DNA of 64,000 nucleotides, taken from assembly GCA_026119855.1 (NCBI GenBank), contig JAOWBW010000044.1, positions 930,001 through 994,000 of the forward strand, written 5' to 3'. The number at the start of each line of letters is the position of its first letter. Within the stretch, counting starts at the first letter, position 1. The position numbers were made by a program, and so were the translations under genes. Positions 1-11,729 of the stretch are shown in pieces. The notes under the pieces were generated by a model. The model ran no database searches and was not told the DNA's origin. It saw nothing but the letters and a program-made list of their open reading frames with translations. The stretch comes from Campanula takesimana (taxonomy: Eukaryota > Streptophyta > Magnoliopsida > Asterales > Campanulaceae).

Positions 1-568
1 CACATCAAACATCATATAAGCATGATATGAACAATTTAGCATATTAATGGGGGAAAAGCAACTTACTTGAATTTTCTCAAAGTCGACGGAACTCGAAATT
101 TCTTGGCTTCCTACGATCCTATCGACGAACTAAACAAGTTTCACGTTTTAAGAAATGAGAAATAACAAGAGGAAGATGATGGAAATGTAGAGAGAAGTGA
201 GAGAGAAACTTACCCATTCTTTGGCAATGGAAGAGAGAGGGAGATGGAGTGTGTAGGGGAAAATGAGAGTGGGGAAGGTGAGGGAGGGAGGATGAGGGAG
301 TAAGTAAGATGGTTTTTTCTAAAAAGTTACAGTTAGGGTCCCTCCCCTACTACTCACAAATTCTTATACTCCCCACTAACAAATAAGACCCAACAATGCT
401 ACACTAACCCGAATGACTCAAATAAAATGCTAAGCATAATTATGATGAAACATAAAATGCACACATAAATATTTAAATAAATAATAATTTAAATAAATAA
501 ATAAGCAATTAAATAAATAATAATTACTTATTACCAATAAAATAGAGCCTAGTTTTCGGGTCGTGACA
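1..568 (-). repeat. 3' LTR of Tek-M (Tekay-like Ty3/gypsy), cut by window edge
   Basis: On the minus strand the LTR begins TGTCACGACCCG at 568 and runs off the left edge. It repeats 5667-6234 almost exactly; by eye I count three base differences, which implies a recent insertion. It contains A/T-rich direct repeats (aaataaata type, 460-530) and, on the minus strand, the GTAAGTT donor-like sites seen in the other Tekay LTRs. It is followed on the internal side by a polypurine tract. Confidence 0.93.
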
Positions 569-582
569 TTCACTCCCCCTTA
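569..582 (-). promoter_or_regulatory. polypurine tract of Tek-M
   Basis: Read on the minus strand this is TAAGGGGGAGTGAA directly before the TG of the 3' LTR, the expected plus-strand priming site. The equivalent tract in Tek-P is at 55900-55911 (AAGGAGGAGAA). Confidence 0.85.
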
Positions 583-1985
583 AAGAAAATTCGACCTGAA
601 TTTTAACGAGACTTACCCGAAAGACCAAATAGCTACGGGTACGATAGTTCCGCCATTCCTTGTATTCCTCAATTATCCAATCTAATCCACTAAAAGGTAT
701 CCTTAAATAATGCTTACGATAACACCACCTCTCGAACCGAATCATTCCATCATTATCTTCATTATTAATCGAAATCCGTACTCAATCATCGAAGGATCCA
801 AATTAATTCCACACATAATTCTCGAGGTATCTCAAGCTTGCCTTATTCATAACCTTAACTACACCGCAAAGGTACTTCCATTTGTAAATCGCATACTTAG
901 TATTATTCCCCAGAAATTCAAAACATTACCATATCGAGCTAAATTAGCTTTTTAAAATATGAAGAGCTAAAGAAATTTTCCATCCCCATAATATTCACCA
1001 AAGGCTATATCTCTAAGGATTCCCATTATAGTGCTCTCTCTCTAGGTAGCACCTTAAACTAGGGGTGTAATATAAACCCAAAATTTTAATACAAAATGTT
1101 CACTTAAATCCATGACATAGTACCATCACCACATTACATCAATCTTTGAAAGTTTTAAAACAATTACGAATACTCAATAGTCCGAAAAATAATCCAATTT
1201 TTTTTTTTTATCGTCAAGGGATTTCCTCTAATTCCTTTTCTTGAATTAATAATCCGCGCTTATATATCCCAAGGAAGTTTAGCAATCCTTAAATCTCCAA
1301 CAGCTGACCCAGTGCCAAATCATGATATTCCTTAATTATGCCCAAGTATTGATACTCCACTTCCTCCACATACCCTTGATCCAAATCGCGAAACGCCACC
1401 AAGGAGAGATTTAGGACCATAGAACCACTCTCTAACCAAAATTCAAAATGCCTTTAACATAGATCGAGAAATTGTTACTCTTCCAAAATGTACTTATTAG
1501 TCTTTTCTAACTTAGCACGCTTACCACCATCATCGATTATAAATTCCACCATACACTCATTACCCATAACAAATCGTACACCTTTTTATACTAATCCATT
1601 CCGATGCATTCACGGAGATGTACTAAAAGTGACCAAAATTTTCCTTAAGAGATCCTCATTGAATCCTCAACTCTTATAACCCAACCGATGCCATAAGGAC
1701 ATTGATCTAAATATTAGCACTACAACCTTGTACTATAACACTCAATTTAACCCAAGGTTCTCCCCAATACTAGGTACTATTCAGAAATAAAATAGAAATT
1801 TTAACAAACGATAAATACACCCAATAATTGGTATAGACATCCCATTGTCACCCACCTAAGTTATATATTCAAATCCCAAATAAGGAAAGGTGAGTATAAT
1901 TCTACCCAAGTGAACGGTCTCAAACAGTTTTAAGAATTTAGGAATGGAGAATATAACAATCCCCCTACAACAATAGACTAAAGCA
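583..1985 (-). other. unassigned 3' internal region of Tek-M
   Basis: This stretch lies where RT, RNase H and integrase should be. I see no RT, RNase H or integrase motif on the minus strand and no long ORF on either strand. The last 200 bases before the polypurine tract resemble the end of Tek-P pol at nucleotide level (the phrase AATTTTCTTTAAGG is shared), so a trace of the pol 3' end may remain. The rest is either extremely decayed or foreign. Confidence 0.5.
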
Positions 1986-2400
1986 TGACATTTCCCTTCT
2001 CAGAATGACATCAAAATTCTTATCATAGCAATATGACCAATTTAGCAGGTAAGTTATATCTACCTTTAAGCACAACATGAGCACATAAGACTCCATCAGA
2101 CATCCTACACTCCTCCCTAGGAGTAGACACTGACAACACATAAGTCAAAGACTCAAAGAAATAAATGCAACTAAATGCACAGAAACATATGAATGCGATG
2201 ATCCTAAAATGCACGCGCTCGCTCTCTCGACGCAAAATAATACCTCCTGAACTGATGAGTCACCTGCTGAGTGCTGATTGATTGCAAATACTCTACCCGA
2301 AATCTTGGGCTTCCCCGAAGCATACCCTGTGAAGTACTAGTTCCTGTTCCTGATGATTGAACCTTAAACCTCGGACAGTCTTTTATGAAGTGACCCAGTT
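1985..2400 (-). pseudogene. protease remnant of Tek-M
   Basis: On the minus strand, after a frame change near the second zinc knuckle, a fragment reads ...GSSHSYVSVHLV... and later VSTPREECR and NFDVIL. It aligns with the retropepsin of Tek-P (GSSHSYISVQFA, VSTPIGECL, FDVILGM). The first part of the active site is lost and several frame changes are needed, so it cannot be functional. Identification rests on comparison with Tek-P in this window. Confidence 0.65.
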
Positions 2401-3333
2401 GACACAATTGATACATTTTCCTTGCTTCTTCCAACACTTGTCTTCTGAGTGTCCTTTCCTCTGACAGAAGCTGCAGACTTTCCCATTTCGTGTCCCCTTA
2501 TTAGAACCTTGATTTCCTACTGTTGGTTGCCCTTGAAGTTGCCTTCTGAATCGAGTTTGCACTCCAGAATTACCTCTGTTATCCGAATGTTGCTGTTGTG
2601 ACTTACTCTGCCCTCCTTGCTTACCCGGGTTAACCATCTCAGTCTTCCTTTTGTGTTCCCAAATATCCTGCTCAATCAAGTAGGCTCAATCCACCGCATC
2701 CTGAAAAGGTTGAATTCTTTGGGCTAAAAGTTGAGTCCTAATAGCTGTCTTCAAACCCCTAATCAATCTCATCGCTTTCTGCTCCTCGGTCCGCACAAGG
2801 TATTCACAACACCTGGCTAATTCTGTGAACTTAGCTGAGTACTGTGCTACTGACATCATGCCTTGCTCCAAGCTGAGGAACTCGATCTCTTTCCGGTTTT
2901 GATTTACTAGAGAGATAAAATGATCCTTGAATTTCCTCACGAACCACTCCCAAGGATATGGTACAAGAGTCGCATCCCAACTGGTCTTCAGTGCTTTCCA
3001 CCAATGTTCCGCAGCCCCCACGAGCTTATAAGCTGAAAACAGAACCATATCCTCATCAGTGCAACCAAAGATCTCGTAGATTTTCTCCATTGATTCTATC
3101 CATAGCTCGGCCTTCTTCACATCAGGCTCACCGTCGTACTCACTTGGTTTCAACTTCAAGAACTGCTCCAACCCATATCGCGGAGGTGCTACATATTCCT
3201 CTCTCGGCCCTTGGTCATGAATTGCTTTCACGGCCGCTTCAAACCTGTCCTGAAACATTGCACGGTTTTCTTCCCATAGACCATTCTGATTCTGAGTCCC
3301 ACTAGAACTTTCACCCGATCTTCTTCTAGCCAT
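2383..3333 (-). pseudogene. gag of Tek-M (capsid and zinc knuckles), broken
   Basis: Starts MARRRSGESS at 3333, matching MARRRSGEGN of Tek-P. The capsid core carries YGLEQFLKLKPSEYDG, WIESMEKIYEIF, AEHWWKAL and SVAQYSAKFTELARC, typical of chromovirus Gag. A TGA near 2684-2686 interrupts it (Tek-P has an Arg codon in that context), then the frame continues to a first knuckle CSFCQRKGHSEDKC (C-X2-C-X4-H-X4-C). The second knuckle is cut by a frame change around 2400. Gag would package element RNA in cytoplasmic virus-like particles. The start is chosen at the second Met because it is conserved between copies and lies 13 bases after the predicted splice acceptor. Confidence 0.88.
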
Positions 3334-3439
3334 CACAAACAAATACCTGCATAAAATACTCATCGTTACTCACTTCGAACCCATCTACCCTCCTAGGTCA
3401 TTCTAGTCCACCTATACTTATACATAGAGCTAAACCATA
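3334..3439 (-). promoter_or_regulatory. Tek-M leader with conserved splice acceptor before gag
   Basis: Minus strand reads TATTTTATGCAG followed by the gag ATG 13 bases later (AG at 3348-3347). Tek-P has the same arrangement, TTTTATGCAG at 51381-51390 with ATG at 51404. A T-rich tract with CAG this close to the gag start, conserved in two copies, looks like a 3' splice site. Confidence 0.55.
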
Positions 3440-3451
3440 GCTCTGATACCA
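3440..3451 (-). promoter_or_regulatory. primer binding site, initiator tRNA-Met type
   Basis: TGGTATCAGAGC on the minus strand, two bases after the LTR end GTCGCGACA. This is the classic plant PBS complementary to the 3' end of initiator tRNA-Met. Confidence 0.93.
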
Positions 3452-3453
3452 AC

Positions 3454-6234
3454 TGTCGCGACCCCGGACCCCGCGGGCCCCGGGACCGCGATCTGGACGT
3501 CGACTCTAAAACCAAAACTCAAAATACCGAAGATAAAAATTCCATTTTTATATCCAAAATGTTTAAAACAAAGTTTTAGAAATCCAAGCTTAACAACGAC
3601 AACAAACTACTAGAACGAGCTTCGCAAGCTCACCCCAAAAATACAGAAGATTACAAATCTTAATGACGTCATTGTTGGTAAAATTATCCCCAAAAGGTTA
3701 TACATTTAAATAATGCAAACCGATCAAACAACCTGCCCAAAATCTCAATCCTCTCGACATCCTCCTCGATCCGCGAATCCTAATCCTTTTCCTCCTGGGG
3801 GGGGTTAAGGAAAACAATTTGAAACAAGAAACGGGGTGAGAATAAATCTCAGTAAGTTACTAATGCAACTACATGACATGCTATGATGCAAGAAGCAATA
3901 AGCAATAATAAATATCACATAGCACATAGCATTTATCACATAACAGATAGCAGCGGAAATAAACACATAACAAAGGATATAGCCAAGGTTTTCCAAACTG
4001 GTACATCAAAATAAAAGATCGCTGCGCAGCTTCAATAATCAACAAATCATCATCTTCATAATAGCATGAGAGCCGAAGAGAAAACCCCGGTACTGGAACC
4101 AATAACCAAATGAAGTGTCACAAGGGACGGGAGACATGCCACAAAGTCATGCTCCAAGTAAAGCTAAAATGCACACAAGGGAGCTAGCTCTTCTCACATC
4201 CAAGGCCAATCTGGAGGAGGGTAATAATTGGGCAAAACAATGGTCAACATCATAATGGACTTGGCTTGTGCCATCATAATATTTCGCATCGCCCGAAACA
4301 CACACAATGCCAGCTGGGCTTTCACGTAAAGGCTAAGTAATAAAATACTAGCACGATAAACAACAAAGGATTCCAAAGTAGGGAATCACACCAATTAATC
4401 ACCATAAAGATGCAAACGATTTCTCATGAAGAGTTCAACAACAACGAACACAAGAAGTTTCTCATACAAGCACAACAACGATAAACGGAATTTCTCATAA
4501 AGAGCACAACAACATTGATCATTAAACAAGATGGTTCCAAGACAAGGACCCATACCAAACACATCTTAAAGATGATACCCACAAGTTACACATAAAGAAC
4601 TCAACCCAAACGGTAACTCACAAATAGTACAAGGACTATGACCGAAACGACCATAAACATTTACTCATAAAGATATACTAGGACTATGAACTCAACCATC
4701 TCATCATACCTGGAATTCCAAAGTAGGAATCCAGAATGAATACACCTTAAGATTAATCAAACCGTAAGCACCCAAACGAATCCAAAAGGTTACCCTTATT
4801 AGAACATGATCACGACTGGACTAAACCTTGCACTTTAGTGTTCCGAAACAACCCTCTAGGTACTATAGGATATCACCTAAAACCTAGACCAAGTCTCATT
4901 CTAAAATCAATCCGATCAGTAAAATAACTTTCAATTAAAGGGTCTCAAAGTATGAAGTCCTCACTTATATCCCAAAATGATCATAACAACTCAATAAAGT
5001 CACTCAATTGGATTTACAAAACTTGTTCACAATGGATCGATACAACTCCTCTTAACCTCAAACACCCAATAAAATCCCGAAGTATAAAACTTATAACTTA
5101 AATGAACAACCTATACCATCTTGTAGTACTCGGAGAGAGCTTCGAAACGATAGTTTACACGCCTAAAACGGAGTTCGGATGAGAAAGTTATGGAGGAAAC
5201 AATTTTAGAAGAAAAGGGAAGAATATACCAGAATTCTAGCTTGGCACGACCGTGCCTAAGAAAGTGGCACGACCGTGCCAAACATGACGAGGGGCAAATG
5301 AATATTGGCACGACCGTGCCAAATAAAGGGGCACGACCGTGCCAAACATGGCGAGAGAAAAAAAGAATATTGGCACGACCGTGCCAAATAAAGGAGCACG
5401 ACCGTGCCAGAAGAACAATGCCCAGATTCCTTCCTGGGTTCACCAATTCGAACCAAAACACAACCTTCACTAAATTTATCAAAATCAAAGCTTCCCAATA
5501 CATTTCTAAAGCTCTTAAACAGCATCCAACCTAAAGGGAACCTAAATAACACCCTTTAATCATCCAAACCAACACCAAATCCCCACATTCAAGATTTCAC
5601 CATTTTTACCCAAAAACTCAAATAAATTCAAAATAAATTCTAAACTCAACCAAACTTCAAATATAACACATCAAACATCATATAAGCATGATATGAACAA
5701 TTTAGCATATTAATGGGGGAAAAGCAACTTACTTGAATTTTCTCAAAGTCGACGGAACTCGAAATTTCTTGGCTTCCTACGATCCTATCGACGAACTAAA
5801 CAAGTTTCACGTTTTAAGAAATGAGAAATAACAAGAGGAAGATGATGGAAATGTAGAGAGAAGTGAGAGAGAAACTTACCCATTCTTTGGCAATGGAAGA
5901 GAGAGGGAGATGGAGTGTGTACGGGAAAATGAGAGTGGGGAAGGTGAGGGAGGGAGGATGAGGGAGTAAGTAAGATGGTTTTTTCTAAAAAGTTACACTT
6001 AGGGTCCCTCCCCTACTACTCACAAATTCTTATACTCCCCACTAACAAATAAGACCCAACAATGCTACACTAACCCGAATGACTCAAATAAAATGCTAAG
6101 CATAATTATGATGAAACATAAAATGCACACATAAATATTTAAATAAATAATAATTTAAATAAATAAATAAGCAATTAAATAAATAATAATTACTTATTAC
6201 CAATAAAATAGAGCCTAGTTTTTGGGTCGTGACA
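3454..6234 (-). repeat. 5' LTR of Tek-M
   Basis: About 2.78 kb, ends TGTCACGACC (6234) and GTCGCGACA (3454) on the minus strand. The right 567 bases equal 1-568. It holds a six-member GC palindrome array (5243-5408), donor-like GTAAGTT sites near 5873 and 5729 (minus strand), an imperfect version of the Tekay stem-loop (4249-4280), and a conserved block around 4015-4100 that includes GCTGCGCAGC and is shared with Tek-P. LTRs supply promoter, polyadenylation and integrase recognition sites. Confidence 0.93.
5243..5408 (-). repeat. phased GC palindrome array in Tek-M LTR (six copies)
   Basis: GGCACGACCGTGCC (GGCACG-AC-CGTGCC) starts at 5243, 5266, 5307, 5330, 5372 and 5395 (the last with one mismatch). 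Spacings are 23, 41, 23, 42, 23, so the array is three pairs; each pair has its two members exactly 23 bp apart. The surroundings are A/T-rich. Within a pair the two copies could pair as RNA into a 14-nt stem with a 9-nt loop. Confidence 0.9.
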
Positions 6235-6288
6235 ATTCTAGTTCACCTAGACTTTTACTTAGAGCTAAACCATAGCTCTGATACCAAC
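6235..6288 (-). other. leader and PBS remnant of the host Tekay copy
   Basis: 54 bases between two LTRs. They contain TGGTATCAGAGC (minus strand, 6275-6286) and the bases that normally follow it (compare 3398-3439). This is the start of the internal region of the element whose 5' LTR is 6289-9117, cut off where Tek-M begins. Confidence 0.85.
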
Positions 6289-7201
6289 TGTCGCGACCCC
6301 GAACCCCGCGGGCCCGAGATCGCGAGCTGGACGTCGACTTAAGACCAAAACTCTAAAATACAGAAGTTAAAAAAATTTCATTTGATTCCAAAAGATGATA
6401 ACACAAGGTTTTACAAATCCAAGTTTAAGTCAACAAAGTACATCTAACATAAGCTCCACAGCTTATACCCAAAAGAATAAAATATACAATCTTAATGACG
6501 TCAATGATGGTAAAACTATCCCCAAAAGGTTATACATTTAAATAATGTAAACCGATTCATAACAACCTGCCCCAAAATCTCAATCCTCTCGACGTCCTCC
6601 TCGATCCGCGAATCCTAATCCTTTTCCTCCTGGGGGGGTTAAGGAAAAACAATTTGAAACAAGAAACGGGGTGAGAATAAATCTCAGTAAGTTACTAATG
6701 CAACTACATGACATGCTAATATGCAATGACCAATAGCAATTAACAATAGACAGATAGCAGCGGAATAATAATTGACATGCTGTCAAACAGTAACATCCAA
6801 TAATCAACCATATAAATAAGCATATAACAACAAATGAGAGGCTCCCTATCGCCAACCGTCCCATACCGGTTGGAAATAACGACCAGCTCATCATGCAACA
6901 CATAAAGCTGAAATAAACACTCATAAGTGGATACATAGCCAAGGTTTTCCAAACCGGAACATCCAAATAAAGGATCGCTGCGCAGCTTTAATAATCAACA
7001 ATCAACATCTTCATAGCAGCATGAAAGCTCGAAGAGAAAACCCCGGTACCGGAACCAATAACCATAAAAGTGTCACAAAGGATAAGGACCATGGCACAAA
7101 GTCATGCCCGTTAGCCAGATACATTCACAAAGGAACGCTGACTTATCCTTTCCAAGGCCAATCTGGAGAAGGGGTATAGTAAGGGCAAAACAATGGTCAA
7201 C

Positions 7202-7232
7202 ATTATAATGGACTTGGCTTTGCCATTATAAT
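7202..7232 (-). other. conserved Tekay LTR stem-loop
   Basis: ATTATAATGG (7202-7211) and CCATTATAAT (7223-7232) form a perfect 10-bp inverted repeat around an 11-base spacer. The same structure is at 38103-38135 and 57235-57267 in Tek-P, and imperfectly at 4249-4280. The function is unknown; it could be a cruciform or an RNA processing signal. Confidence 0.75.
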
Positions 7233-8194
7233 CTTTCCCATCGCCCGATGCAACAAATATGCCAGCTGGGCTTCTAATTAAATGCTAAGTAATAATATTT
7301 TAGCATGAATAACAACTTAAGGTTCCAAAGTAGGGAACCACACCAATTAATCACCATAAAGGTGCAAACGATTACTCATGAAGAGTTCAACAACAACGAA
7401 CACAAGAAGTTTCTCATAAAAGAGCACAACAACGATAAACGGAATTTCTCATAAAGAGCACAATAACAATGAGTATTAGAGTACCGTAATTTCATAAAGA
7501 GAAACCATACCAGATACATTCCAAAGATGATACCCACGAGTTAATCATAAAGATCACAACCCAAACGGTCGCTCACAAATAGTACAACGACCATAACCCA
7601 AAATTATCCTAAACGTTTACTCATAAAGATGTACTAGGACTATGAACTCAACCATCTCATCACACCTGAAATTCCAAAGTAGGAAATCAGAATGACTACA
7701 CTTTAAGGTTAATCAAACCGTAAGTACCCAATTGCCAATACACGCTTTACCTTCGTCCTTAACGAACCAATCCCAAACCCCCAAACGAATCAAAAAGGTT
7801 AATCTTTAGAACATGATCACGACCGGACTAAACCCTACACTTTGGTGTTCAACCACATCCTCTAGGTACTATGGGACATCGCCTAAAACCTAGACCAAGT
7901 CTTACTCGAAAATCAATTCGATTGGAACAACCACGAACACATCATAAGATGCCCAAACTTATACCAGATGATCTTCACAAAGATAAGTCAAACCAACGAT
8001 ACCTCAATAAGACGTTCCAAATCCCAATTAACACTTAATTAATTTCAAACACAAACTCGATCACAAGGGACCCAATTCTATCACTAGAGTGCACTACAAT
8101 GTTCACTAAGGTCGACTAGGAGGACACCCAAGATTTGGATCAAAACGCATTCTTCAATTACAAAATGTTAACAATTGTAAACTTTCACAGGGCT

Positions 8195-8301
8195 GTGCGG
8201 CCGCCCATATTGGGTTGTGCGGTCGCCCAAAGTGCCTCAAAACAAGAACAAAAGCTCTCAGAAAGATGCGCGGTCGCCCATACGATTTTGGGCGGTCGCC
8301 C
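8195..8301 (-). repeat. phased GC palindrome array in second Tekay LTR (four copies)
   Basis: GTGCGGCCGCCC 8195, GTGCGGTCGCCC 8217, GCGCGGTCGCCC 8268, GGGCGGTCGCCC 8290. Spacings 22, 51, 22: two pairs. On the element strand the consensus is GGGCGACCGCCC, the same word used in Tek-P. Confidence 0.85.
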
Positions 8302-9117
8302 AATATGCCGGAATTGCCAGAAATCGGGAAGAACAACATGGGTTCTTCCATTTTCAACCCAAAACACATTTAACCAAAATCCCAACTTCCAACTCATGTA
8401 CTAATGTACCAAAACAATTTATAACTAGGGTGGGGACTCCAATATACCATTCATCAACCCAAAACAAAGAATCAAACCCAACATTCCAAAATCACCATTT
8501 TTGATCAAAACCCAAAATAAATTCCAAACAAATTCAAAACCCAACCAAACTTCAAATATAACACATCAATCATCATAAAAACGTGATATGAACATTTTAG
8601 CATCGAAATGGGGGAAAAGTAACTTACCTGATAAATCTCAAAGTTGACGGAATTCAATTCTTTTTTATTCTACGCGATCCTAACGACGATCTAAACAAGG
8701 TTCATGATTTAAGAAATGAGAAATAATGAGAGGAAGATAGCTAAAATGAAGAGAGAAGGAAGAGAGAAAAACTTACCTTTTCTATGGAAGAGAGAGAGAG
8801 AAGTGACTGGGAATGGGAGAGAGTGAGGGAGAAGATGAGTAGAAGGAGTAGTTAAAACCTTTTTCATAAACTTACACTTAGACCCCTTCTTCCATACTAC
8901 ACACAAATACTTGCACTCCCTACTAATAATTAAGACCCAACACTTCTACACTAGCACAAATGACCCAAAATAAAATTCTAGGCACAATTTATTATGACAC
9001 ATAAACTGCACAGATAAATATTTAAATAAATAATAATTTAAATAAATAAATAAGCAAATAAATAAATAACAATTATTTATTACTAACAAAATAGAGCCTA
9101 GTTTTCGGGTCGTGACA

Positions 9118-9466
9118 CAGCACTCTCTGTATACAGCAACCACGTGACATACTTCTGTCTCGAGTATACTTGGACTGGTACCAGACGACCTTAGGGAATA
9201 TGGTACAAACTTTGAGACGATTGAGATGTAGGGTGGTGGTCCCTTATGTCTCGAGCAGATGCTTGAGGGAGGACGAGAATATACGACGGGAGGTGGAGAC
9301 CGAGTTGGCTCAGCTAGCACCTATTGAGAGGAAAATAAAGAGAGAAGGCCCAACAGGGGTGACTCAGTTGAGGAAGGACTTATTTGCGGATCCTACTAGA
9401 CGGGCTAGATGCGGACGAAGAGACAAAAAACTGAAGAAGGATGAGGAAGAGGAAGAGGAGGAGTGA
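9118..9466 (+). pseudogene. 3' remnant of an antisense ORF of Tat-C, acidic C terminus
   Basis: An open frame runs on the plus strand, opposite to Tat-C pol, and ends in a lysine-rich then glutamate-rich tail (KKLKKDEEEEEEE). Its 5' end is cut by the Tekay LTR at 9117. The position (downstream of pol, antisense) and the charged tail resemble the end of the Tat-B antisense region at 20064-20396, so I read it as the tail of an extra antisense ORF of a Tat element. Family membership is not proven by motif. Confidence 0.5.
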
Positions 9467-9701
9467 CTCTGAGTATCCAACCACAGTCGTTGCAGACACA
9501 TAGTTTAGATTTTAATTTGTTTTAGTTTCTTTGAGTTTCATAGAAGGTTATTTATTCGTAGGTTCTTTCGAGCTTAGACTCATCAAATAAATGTTAACGT
9601 GTAGTGACTTGTGGAAATAGATATTTTGCTTTAGTTATAAACAAATTGTTTGCTTTATTTGAATTTTGCTCAAACCAGATTTGGATTTTTATTTATTTTT
9701 G
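9467..9701. other. non-coding 3' region of Tat-C
   Basis: A/T-rich stretch between the antisense ORF tail and the structured element. I see no ORF or repeat in it. Confidence 0.5.
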
Positions 9702-9772
9702 AGACCACACCTTTGAAGACTGCCTACGTTCCCCTTTTACAAGTAGGGCTAAAGGGCTCAGGTCACCGTAGT
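9702..9772 (-). ncRNA. predicted structured element PK, copy C
   Basis: On the minus strand: CTACG ... GACC ... CCCTTT ... AAAGGG ... CGTAG ... GGTC. P1 CTACG/CGTAG and P2 CCCTTT/AAAGGG are intact; P3 GACC/GGTC crosses P1 and makes a pseudoknot. The terminal small hairpin (P4) is degenerate here. P2 differs in sequence but not in pairing from copy A at 47461-47517. It lies between pol and the antisense ORF, as in Tat-A and Tat-B. Confidence 0.65.
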
Positions 9773-9923
9773 TCATTTCTGATTGTAGAAAGGGAAGATA
9801 AAAGAGGGGAAGTAAAGAGAGTAATAATAATTTTTTTTTACGAGGGGGATGGCCGTTGTAGAAGACCGCTGATGGAGAGTACCACTGATGGAGAGTACCG
9901 CTTGTGGAGAAGGACCGTATTTG

Positions 9924-10178
9924 TCAGTTGTAGTAGTGGCGGAGATTGTAAACCATAACTGGGAGGAGGCCATCGTCGTCCGTGTACACCCAATCTTCAT
10001 TTTGCTTTGTTAAACGATCTGTCTCGATGAGTAGTCGGACCTCTTCTTTCAACTCTTGACAGTCGTCCGTACTATGTCCTTCATTCTGGTGGTAAGAACA
10101 CATTCTATTTGGTTCAAAAATCTGTAGTATCGTAGTAATACCAAATTCTTGCATTGGCTCTTTGAACATGAGGCCCAA
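9924..10178 (-). pseudogene. displaced Gag-type zinc knuckle in Tat-C
   Basis: A short frame contains CSYHQNEGHSTDDC (10059-10100, C-X2-H-X4-H-X4-C) followed by a helix of the type LKEEVRLLIE, as in the Gag knuckles at 13380-14030. It sits downstream of the reverse transcriptase rather than in gag, so the 3' part of this element is rearranged or patched from another copy. Confidence 0.6.
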
Positions 10179-10199
10179 TGGTAAATCCGAGCTTATGCA

Positions 10200-11729
10200 A
10201 GAAAAGAAAATGATGGGGGCTGCATTATGTGACTCGAACCTCCCGTGCGTTGGTCATAGGGATGGGGTATTCACTAAGTGGCTCTTTAATTGAGTTAGAG
10301 CCAATTCACACTTTTGATCCCAAACTTTTTCTGAGTGATTCTGTAATTCTTTAAGGACCGGGTCTCCTGCCATCGTGAGGCGACTGATGTAGTGCAGTAG
10401 ACCTATGAGTTGGATCCTTTAACTTTCTTGGCGAGGGGATGATATTGTTATCAGCTGTCTGATCTTGTCGGGGTCAGCCTTGAACTTCTGTCCCAATCGG
10501 TACCCTAGAGCTTTTGTCTGAATAGTACCAAATCTACATTTTGACGGATCCAGGAGAATTTTCTAACCTCTCAGAATGTTGAAGACTTTTCGCAGATCCT
10601 CGATGTGTCGGCCGTAGGGTCTCTTGGAGTGTACTACTAAATCATCTATGTAGACGTTAGTATCTATTGGCGATCTTGTTGGCATGTGGTAAGAGATACC
10701 AATGCCCTTCCATTCTAGGAATCTGTTGGCGTGACAATAAGTTCCCCATGGGGCCTGAAAGAGTAACTTCTCATATGTCTGTGCTGCGGCGGGTATCCGA
10801 TTTTTACCGGGGAAACCTTTAAGGAACGATCGAAAATCTCTATCTTCGATTGCTTCTAACAGTGCGTTTAAGTCAAATGGCGGGAACCTATACTTGGGGC
10901 TCAATTCATTGAGACTCATGATGTCTAAGTGAATCGTCACCTTCCTTTTGTACTTCTTTATGGAGACGATGTTGAGTAACCACCTCGGCCAGTATGTAAA
11001 TTTTATGAAGTCTCTCTGTAGCAGCTTTTCGATTTCCATGGCCATTCGAGGTGACCAACCGGGCTTGACTGGCGGCAGTAATTTCTTTACTAACCCAATA
11101 TCTGATGTTTCCATCTGTTCCCATCCTCTGTCCGACGAGGCGTCATAGGACCGTGCAAAGATGTCTTCATATTCTTTGAGTAGCTTGATCAGCGCTTCTT
11201 GCTCTTCGCCTTGAAAGAAGCTCCCAATCTGAGTCCACTTCTGCTTGTATTGTATTCCCAGATACACACATGTTAACACCTCATCGGTAGCTTGGGCTCG
11301 ATTTTCCCTTTGATTTGTAACCTGCTCTGAGATTTCTCGGATGTATTTGTCATTTAGTTCGTTTGTGTCTGCCTCTTTTAATGAATCGTTATTAACTATT
11401 TGTGTATCATTAGATTGATTAGTTAATTTATCATTTATAAGAGTAGTTATAGCGGGATACTCGAAAAGATCGAGACTTTCAATTAATGCATGAGGAAAGA
11501 CAGTGTTTGCGATTACATTGTAGTCTTTTGACTTGAGGTCTTTAGACTTAGACGGAGACACGAACTCATAAGTAAGAAAGGGGGGCCTAACTGACCTAGG
11601 GGGAATTGACTCTCTAAGGGGTGAGCTGACCAGCCTCAGATTCTCGATAGTAGTAGTCACTGGTCCGTATTCAATAACAGCCACAGTGTCATCTTCTAGG
11701 CTATAGGGTTGAAACAAATTCAGTAACAC
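10200..11729 (-). pseudogene. Tat-C linker and reverse transcriptase, decayed
   Basis: The frame 11729-10563 begins with a variable linker (asparagine-rich; AITTLINDKLTNQ resembles ANIINDELTNNE of Tat-A), then RT: ARSYD..., GWSPRMAMEIEKLLQRDFIKF, PWGTYCH and YIDDLVVHSK (10641-10652). The YIDD box is present, but the segment equal to FVDGFAGYNQI of Tat-A reads FLKGFPGKNRI, so the first catalytic Asp is replaced. RT similarity continues out of frame to about 10350. RNase H and integrase are absent, so pol is truncated. Confidence 0.85.

Larger units (their letters stand above)
1..6234 (-). mobile_element. Tek-M: Tekay-like LTR retrotransposon, internally deleted
   Basis: Order on the minus strand: 5' LTR (6234-3454), tRNA-Met type primer site, leader, gag with zinc knuckles, a protease remnant, about 1.4 kb with no recognisable reverse transcriptase, polypurine tract, 3' LTR. 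The internal region is only about 2.9 kb against about 4.6 kb in Tek-P at 51284-55911, so most of pol is missing. LTRs that are nearly identical on a pol-less element suggest it moved with enzymes supplied in trans. It sits in the leader of another Tekay copy; bases at the right junction are attct (6235-6239), but the left junction is outside the window so a target duplication cannot be tested. Confidence 0.85.
6289..9117 (-). repeat. 5' LTR of a second, older Tekay copy
   Basis: 2.83 kb on the minus strand, beginning TGTCACGACCCG at 9117 and ending GTCGCGACA at 6289. It is related to but clearly diverged from the Tek-M LTR. It carries donor-like AG|GTAAGTT on the minus strand near 8775 and 8625, a palindrome array (8195-8301) and a perfect stem-loop (7202-7232). 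To its right it abuts a truncated Tat antisense ORF at 9118, so it inserted into Tat-C. Confidence 0.9.

Noticed and set aside
5111..5552. Overlapping frames rich in WHGRA/FGTVVP across the Tek-M LTR
   Set aside because: They read the palindrome array in several frames on both strands; there is no conserved start and the region is LTR.
9650..9958. 102-codon plus-strand frame
   Set aside because: It spans the PK element and unrelated sequence, and has no similarity to anything else in the window.
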